Positions 39,482 through 43,510 of a stretch of 43,510 nt of DNA are shown here, piece after piece (position 1 is the stretch's first letter; each line of letters begins with the position of its first letter). Under the pieces are notes generated by a model. It did no database searches and had not been told where the DNA came from. It saw only the letters and a list, made by a program, of their open reading frames with translations. The DNA comes from JABZIP01 sp052173355. GTDB lineage: Bacteria > Bacillota > Clostridia > Peptostreptococcales > Anaerovoracaceae. The DNA is taken from the NCBI GenBank assembly GCA_052173355.1, contig JBQMYS010000004.1:1-43510 (forward strand), given 5' to 3'. Position numbers and translations under genes: made by a program.

Positions 39482-39913
39482 ATGAACAATGTGGTTTTAA
39501 TAGGAAGACTGACCAGGGACCCGGATGTAAGATATGCGGCGGCAACGCAGCTTGCTGTGGCACGATTTACACTCGCAATAGATAGAGTCGTGGCGGCAGG
39601 TAAGGAAAGACAGACAGATTTTCCTAGCGTAGTCGCATTTGGAAAGACTGCAGAAATTTGCGAAAGATTTTTAAAAAAGGGCAGACAAGTGGCAGTTCAA
39701 GGAAGAATCCAGACCGGAAGCTACCAAAACAAGGATGGTGCTACGGTTTATACAACAGATGTTGTAGCAGACAGAGTGGAACTGATAGGAAACAGAGGAG
39801 ACGAGAGCAGCGGTCAAGCGAACTTTACAAATGGGGGCGGACTTACTGCGGATGATGAAATTCCAAGCGGCTTTGAGCCATTAGATGACAGCATCGACGA
39901 TCTTCCGTTTTAG
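39482..39913 (+). CDS. ssb: Single-stranded DNA-binding protein
   Basis: SSB coats single-stranded DNA in replication and repair. The OB-fold starts MNNVVLIGRLTRDPDVRYAA and continues VARFTLAIDR and GRQVAVQGRIQTGSYQNKDG. A Gly/Asp-rich linker (about 115-135) ends in the acidic tip DDSIDDLPF, the usual partner-recruiting tail. 143 residues. It sits between rpsF and rpsR in the standard order, with GGAGG before the ATG. Confidence 0.97.
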   Translation: MNNVVLIGRLTRDPDVRYAAATQLAVARFTLAIDRVVAAGKERQTDFPSVVAFGKTAEICERFLKKGRQVAVQGRIQTGSYQNKDGATVYTTDVVADRVELIGNRGDESSGQANFTNGGGLTADDEIPSGFEPLDDSIDDLPF

Positions 39914-39938
39914 TTAATTTGATTGAAAGGAGAATGCT

Positions 39939-40175
39939 ATGCTAGATAAAAAACGCATGGGCATGAGAAAAAAGAAAGTATGCCAATTCTGCGCAGAGCA
40001 CGTAGATGAAATAGACTACAAAGATGTAGAAAGATTAAAAAAATATATGAGTGAGCGCGGTAAGATTTTACCTAAGCGCATCACCGGCACTTGTGCATTA
40101 CATCAAAGAGCGGTTACAAGAGCAATTAAAAGAGCTAGAATTGTAGCACTTTTACCATATGTAGCAGATTATTAA
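39939..40175 (+). CDS. rpsR: 30S ribosomal protein S18
   Basis: S18 pairs with S6 on the 30S platform. KKKVCQFCAEHVDEIDYKDV, then LKKYMSERGKILPKRITGTC and HQRAVTRAIKRARIVALLPY are conserved. The two Cys in CQFC (and C near 58) resemble the zinc-binding form of S18. 78 residues. AAAGGAG lies before the ATG. Confidence 0.98.
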   Translation: MLDKKRMGMRKKKVCQFCAEHVDEIDYKDVERLKKYMSERGKILPKRITGTCALHQRAVTRAIKRARIVALLPYVADY

Positions 40176-40183
40176 AAACATTC

Positions 40184-40211
40184 AAAGCAAGCGAGGAGCT
40201 TGCTTTTTTTT
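40184..40211 (+). terminator. Terminator after rpsR
   Basis: AAAGCAAGC (40184-40192) pairs with GCTTGCTTT (40198-40206), loop GAGGA, followed by more T residues to 40211. Confidence 0.92.
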
Positions 40212-40223
40212 GAAGAAAATTTG

Positions 40224-40252
40224 TTGCAAAAATACAAAATATTTGTTATAAT
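40224..40252 (+). promoter_or_regulatory. Promoter for tadA
   Basis: TTGCAA (40224-40229), a 17-base spacer and a consensus TATAAT (40247-40252), 35 bases before the start codon. Confidence 0.75.
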
Positions 40253-40287
40253 AAACGGAGTTTGCTCATAATAAAGAGGGTTTAACT

Positions 40288-40746
40288 GTGGAAGAATATA
40301 TGTTGATGGCACTTAAGGAAGCAAGGAAAGCCATGCAAAAAGGAGAAGTGCCGATTGGCGCTGTTGTGGAAAAAGATGGTCAAATTCTTGCCAAGGCACA
40401 TAATCTGACAGAAACAGATAAAGATCCGACAGCACACGCGGAGATTCTAGCTATAAGAAAGGCATCGAAAAAACTTGGGACAACAAGGTTGTTCGGGGTA
40501 AATTTGTATGTCACCTGTGAGCCTTGCAGTATGTGTAGCGGAGCCATAGTCCTTGCAAGAGTAGAAAACCTGTATATAGGCACTTGTGATCCGAAAGCGG
40601 GAGCGTGCGGTTCGGCATTGAATATATTACAAAACGAGGCTTTGAACCATAAAGTAAAAGTGCATATAGGGCTTTTGCATCAAGAATGCAGTGACGTTTT
40701 GAAAGAATTTTTTAAAGACTTGCGTAAGCGGGGAAAAAGATATTAG
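40288..40746 (+). CDS. tadA: tRNA adenosine(34) deaminase TadA
   Basis: A zinc deaminase that converts A34 of tRNA-Arg(ACG) to inosine. The zinc motif HAEILAIRKAS supplies His and the catalytic Glu, and TCEPCSMCSGAIVLAR supplies the two Cys. GTCDPKAGACGSALNIL is TadA-specific, and the basic tail LRKRGKRY helps tRNA binding. Its 152 residues match TadA. I keep the GTG at 40288, which has GAGGG 8 bases upstream. Confidence 0.95.
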   Translation: MEEYMLMALKEARKAMQKGEVPIGAVVEKDGQILAKAHNLTETDKDPTAHAEILAIRKASKKLGTTRLFGVNLYVTCEPCSMCSGAIVLARVENLYIGTCDPKAGACGSALNILQNEALNHKVKVHIGLLHQECSDVLKEFFKDLRKRGKRY

Positions 40747-40762
40747 TACCATTGGAGGAATT

Positions 40763-41560
40763 ATGAAAAAAAGGATATTGGCAACGCTTTCAGCGCTAGC
40801 GTTAATACTTGCACTAAATACAAATATGGTTTTTGCAGGGAATTTGGAACTTGTGGATTCATACCCTAAAGATGGAGGTAAGGGTATGCAAGTTGAAAAT
40901 GCGGGTGTTAAGCTTTATTTTAACCATGATATGAGTGGAGCTAAAGTAAAAAAAGCTAATGCAGATTGTTTTAAGTTTGTGGACGAAAAAGGGAAGGCTA
41001 TACCGACAAAAGCATTTTACAGTCCGAAAGAAAAGGGAGTTGTGTTGGTGCTTGTTGACGATGCTGTTACCTTAAATTCTGACAGTGCTTATAAACTGAT
41101 AGTTTCAAAAGATATAATTGCTTCGAATGCGAAACTGGATGCCAAAAAGGATATAGAAATCAATTTTACAACCGTAAATACCAAAAGTGCAATTCGTGTA
41201 AATATGGTAATGATGGGGATAATGATGGCAGGTATGATATTTATGTCATCCAGAGCAAATAAAATTAAGGAAAACAAAGATAAAGAAGAACATATTTTAG
41301 AAGAAAAAGTAAATCCTTACAAAATTGCAAAAGAAAAGGGTGTCCCTGTTGAAACTGTGATAGAAGAACTTGAGAGAAAAAAAGAAAAGGCTCGTGTGAA
41401 ATTAGAAAAGAAGCAGGCAAAACTTGAGAAACAAAATAAGGAATATTACGAGCAGGATGACGAAAAAAGTGATAACAAAAAGGTTGTAAAAAAAGCAAGC
41501 GCCGCAGCTGCAGGAAGCAAGTATGTTTCAAACCTTAGAGCGAAAAAGGCAAAAAAATAA
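40763..41560 (+). CDS. Secreted or anchored Ig-like (Big_5/SbsA type) domain protein, function unknown
   Basis: A 265-residue protein in three parts. A signal peptide (ILATLSALALILALNTNMVF, cleavage near AGN) is followed by one Ig-like beta domain, residues about 27-135, with YPKDGGKGMQVENAGVKLYF and INFTTVNT, the Big_5 pattern of edge motifs. A hydrophobic helix (about 148-160, MVMMGIMMAGMIFM) then leads to a highly charged Lys/Glu-rich coiled tail (ERKKEKARVKLEKKQAKLEK, then basic). If the signal is cleaved, the Ig domain faces outward and the tail is cytoplasmic. I recognise no named family. The tail ends basic (AKKAKK). AGGAGG lies before the ATG, and it overlaps ispE by one base. Confidence 0.75.
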   Translation: MKKRILATLSALALILALNTNMVFAGNLELVDSYPKDGGKGMQVENAGVKLYFNHDMSGAKVKKANADCFKFVDEKGKAIPTKAFYSPKEKGVVLVLVDDAVTLNSDSAYKLIVSKDIIASNAKLDAKKDIEINFTTVNTKSAIRVNMVMMGIMMAGMIFMSSRANKIKENKDKEEHILEEKVNPYKIAKEKGVPVETVIEELERKKEKARVKLEKKQAKLEKQNKEYYEQDDEKSDNKKVVKKASAAAAGSKYVSNLRAKKAKK

Positions 41561-42564
41561 TGAATTTTTTAGAACTTCAAGCTTATGCAAAAATAAATTT
41601 AGGCATAAATGTTTTAGAAAAGTTAGAAAATGGCTATCATAGGGTAGATATGGTTATGCATACAGTTGCACTTTGCGATACTCTTAGTATTGGGTCAGAA
41701 CTTAGTGATCAAACAGATATTGCACTTGAATTTGCAAATGGAATTGAGAACAATATGCCGGCAGATATTGAAAATTTAGCCTACAAGGCGGCAGATGAAT
41801 TGCTTAAGTATATTTCTCAAAAAGCTCGTGTATGCATAAATCTTACGAAGAAAATTCCGGTAGCGGCCGGACTTGCGGGTGGCAGCAGTGATGCCGCAAC
41901 GGTTTTGCTCGGGCTTAATAAATTGCTCGGTTCAAAATTGAAGTTAAATGAACTTGCTGAAATAGGTGCTAAAATTGGAGCGGATGTGGTCTTTTGTATT
42001 TATGCGAATGCTCTTGGGAACAAAGTTGTATTTGAAGAACTGAGTGAAGCTGACAAAAAACGAACATCTTTTTGTATGCGCGCTCAGGGTATTGGCGAAA
42101 TACTTACACGTCTTGAACCGCTTAGTGGTAGAATAATACTTTTCAAAATTGCGCATGGAATTTCTACAAGAGAAGTTTATGACGGTTTTGACGATTTGGC
42201 AGAAAAATGTTCGGTGACGCCAAATATCGAGAATTTGGTTGCTGAAATACAAGCGGCAGATATAGATGGTGTAGTGAAAAATGCGGGCAATGCATTGGAA
42301 GCGTATACGCTGATAAAATATCCGCAAATTTATGAATTAAAGAAAAAACTTTCCGAAAGGCTTGGAGCAAAGCTTGTAATGATGAGCGGAAGCGGACCGA
42401 CGATATTTGCATTGTGTGATGAAAATGTAAAAATAGACTTGGATTTAGAATATTTTGGATTGGAAAAAGCAAACGTATTTGATACATACTTGATGAAAGG
42501 GGGGATTGATGATGTTAGACTTAAATGCGCAACACCACAAGCCACTAAGAGATATAATTTATGA
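41560..42564 (+). CDS. ispE: 4-diphosphocytidyl-2-C-methyl-D-erythritol kinase (IspE)
   Basis: A GHMP kinase of the MEP isoprenoid pathway. The N-terminus LQAYAKINLGINVLEKLENG is diagnostic, the ATP loop is PVAAGLAGGSSDAATVLLGL near residues 103-122, and MMSGSGPTIFALC near 268 is the third motif. At 334 residues it is longer than the usual 280-300; the last ~17 residues come from a 3' end that overlaps the start of the GntR gene by about 53 bases. The ATG overlaps the Ig-like protein's stop. Confidence 0.93.
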   Translation: MNFLELQAYAKINLGINVLEKLENGYHRVDMVMHTVALCDTLSIGSELSDQTDIALEFANGIENNMPADIENLAYKAADELLKYISQKARVCINLTKKIPVAAGLAGGSSDAATVLLGLNKLLGSKLKLNELAEIGAKIGADVVFCIYANALGNKVVFEELSEADKKRTSFCMRAQGIGEILTRLEPLSGRIILFKIAHGISTREVYDGFDDLAEKCSVTPNIENLVAEIQAADIDGVVKNAGNALEAYTLIKYPQIYELKKKLSERLGAKLVMMSGSGPTIFALCDENVKIDLDLEYFGLEKANVFDTYLMKGGIDDVRLKCATPQATKRYNL

Positions 42565-43159
42565 AGAACTGAAGATGGGGATACTTACAGGCAAAATCCT
42601 ACCGGGAACGAGATTGCTTGAGGTTGAACTGGCAGAAAAGATGGGAGTTAGCAGGACTCCTGTCAGAGAGGCTATTCGCAGATTGGAAAAAGAGGGACTT
42701 GTGAATATTGAGCCAAGGCATGGTGCTTATGCGGCGAAAGTTTCAGTCGAGGATATGATTGAAATTTTGGAAGTAAGAGAATTGATGGAAAGCATGGCGG
42801 CGCAGCTTGCGGCTCAGAGAATTACAAAGGAACAGATGGATTCTTTGCTTCAAACGGAAAGTGAGTACTTAAAAGCTGTAAAAGCCGGAAATGTTGAGGA
42901 CATGATTGTATTCGATGCGAAATTTCACAAAGAAGTCGTTGAAGCCAGCCATAACAGGACGCTGTATCAGCTGATAGAACCATTACAGGAGATTGCGCTT
43001 AGGTTTAGATATATGTACTATAATGATAATGCCAGGGCGGAAAAAATGCCGGGAGAGCACGAAAAAATATTGAAGGCTCTTGCGCAGGGAAATGGTGAAG
43101 CTGCCAGAAAAGCGGCTGAAAAGCATTTGCGTAGCATTAAAGAAAAGATTAAAGGGTAA
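42512..43159 (+). CDS. GntR family regulator, FadR/FCD subfamily
   Basis: A two-domain transcriptional regulator. The winged helix-turn-helix occupies about residues 10-75, with EVELAEKMGVSRTPVREAIR as the recognition helix. The FCD effector domain follows, with the metal-binding pattern FDAKFHKEVVEASHN and HEKIL and AEKHL, so it probably binds a carboxylate with a metal ion. 215 residues from ATG 42512, which has GGGGGG 7-8 bases upstream; TTG 42506 and ATG 42509 are also in frame. It overlaps the end of ispE. The target operon is not evident; it may act elsewhere. Confidence 0.88.
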   Translation: MLDLNAQHHKPLRDIIYEELKMGILTGKILPGTRLLEVELAEKMGVSRTPVREAIRRLEKEGLVNIEPRHGAYAAKVSVEDMIEILEVRELMESMAAQLAAQRITKEQMDSLLQTESEYLKAVKAGNVEDMIVFDAKFHKEVVEASHNRTLYQLIEPLQEIALRFRYMYYNDNARAEKMPGEHEKILKALAQGNGEAARKAAEKHLRSIKEKIKG

Positions 43160-43164
43160 TAGTT

Positions 43165-43197
43165 TACCTTCTGTCTAAAAAGGCAGAGGGTATTTTT
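43165..43197 (+). terminator. Terminator after the GntR gene
   Basis: TACCTTCTGTC (43165-43175) pairs with GGCAGAGGGTA (43182-43192), 11 pairs of which two are G-T, followed by a T run. Confidence 0.75.
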
Positions 43198-43252
43198 ACG
43201 GCTTTATTTAAATGGTAAATTGTGGAATACATATTTGAAAGAGTAAATGTAG

Positions 43253-43510
43253 ATGAATCTTGAATGGCAAAAAAGAAGTGAAATGTTGATAGGTCCATTG
43301 GCGCTTAAAAAACTTATGAATGCTAAGATTGCAGTATTTGGAGTAGGCGGCGTTGGAGGATTTGCAGTTGAAGCACTTGCAAGATCGGGTGTTGGGCACC
43401 TCGTACTTGTAGATGCGGATAAAGTTGAACAAAGTAATATAAACAGGCAGGTGGCAGCATTAAACAGTACACTGGGGAGGTTTAAGGTTGATGTTATGGG
43501 TGAGCGGGTA
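43253..43510 (+). CDS. ThiF/E1-like enzyme, probable tRNA threonylcarbamoyladenosine dehydratase (TcdA), 3'-truncated
   Basis: The frame from ATG 43253 is open to the window edge, giving 86 residues. The start NLEWQKRSEMLIGPLALKKL is followed by the nucleotide-binding motif VFGVGGVGGFAVEALARSGV, then VLVDADKVEQSNINRQ. The GxGGVG loop with the D-x-D-x-V...N-x-N-R-Q block is the E1/ThiF/MoeB signature, and the R-x-x-x-L-x-G N-terminus fits TcdA (CsdL/YgdL), which cyclises t6A37 in tRNA. The ribosome site (GAAAGAG) is modest. Being truncated, TcdA cannot be separated from MoeB/ThiF with certainty. Confidence 0.82.
   Translation, partial: MNLEWQKRSEMLIGPLALKKLMNAKIAVFGVGGVGGFAVEALARSGVGHLVLVDADKVEQSNINRQVAALNSTLGRFKVDVMGERV

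Overview
The window looks like a chromosomal segment of a low-GC, motile, anaerobic Bacillota, most likely a clostridial lineage. The basis is AT-rich DNA with strong AGGAGG-type ribosome sites, a Bacillus/Clostridium-type flagellar order (flgK-flgL-DUF6470-fliW-csrA), GlnRS instead of an obvious amidotransferase route, the standard atpIBEFHAGDC operon and rpsF-ssb-rpsR. The exact genus cannot be read from this sequence. Nothing here looks like a phage, plasmid, transposon or CRISPR array.

Layout. 1-4655: late flagellar genes ending in csrA and a terminator; the flgK copy is cut by the window edge and carries a large repetitive insert. 4700-7743: D-serine dehydratase, an ECF transporter S component and a class V aminotransferase. 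7831-11222 (minus strand): agmatinase, tRNA-Lys(CUU), then a DtxR/MntR-type regulator followed by alr and a nitroreductase. 11401-12875: three tandem 32-bp repeats and a DUF4143-type ATPase. 13004-17695: a 634-residue glutamine synthetase, serS and a sodium/solute symporter. 17716-19647 (minus): an aspartate racemase and a D-aspartate ligase, which together suggest a D-Asp peptidoglycan cross-bridge. 19980-25300: a TolC-like protein, a TetR regulator, an HlyD-type fusion protein and two ABC-2 permeases with no ATPase gene. 25444-32107: glnS, truA, dCMP deaminase, a wecA/tagO-like transferase, UDP-GlcNAc 2-epimerase and a MATE exporter. 32258-38984: the F1Fo ATP synthase operon. 39184-40175: rpsF-ssb-rpsR. 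40288-43510: tadA, a secreted or anchored Ig-like protein, ispE, a GntR/FCD regulator and the start of a TcdA-like E1-type enzyme.

The most unusual signal is not a gene. Inside the coding sequences of dsdA (5332-5431) and truA (27205-27304) there are two 100-nt blocks that fold, on paper, into a four-way cloverleaf: one closing stem and three near-perfect hairpin arms packed side by side with few or no unpaired bases. Both blocks are about 60% GC in an AT-rich genome and use CGN arginine codons where their neighbours mostly use AGA. They still encode normal, family-conserved protein without an evident insertion. They share topology and length but no obvious sequence. I found no third example of comparable quality by eye.
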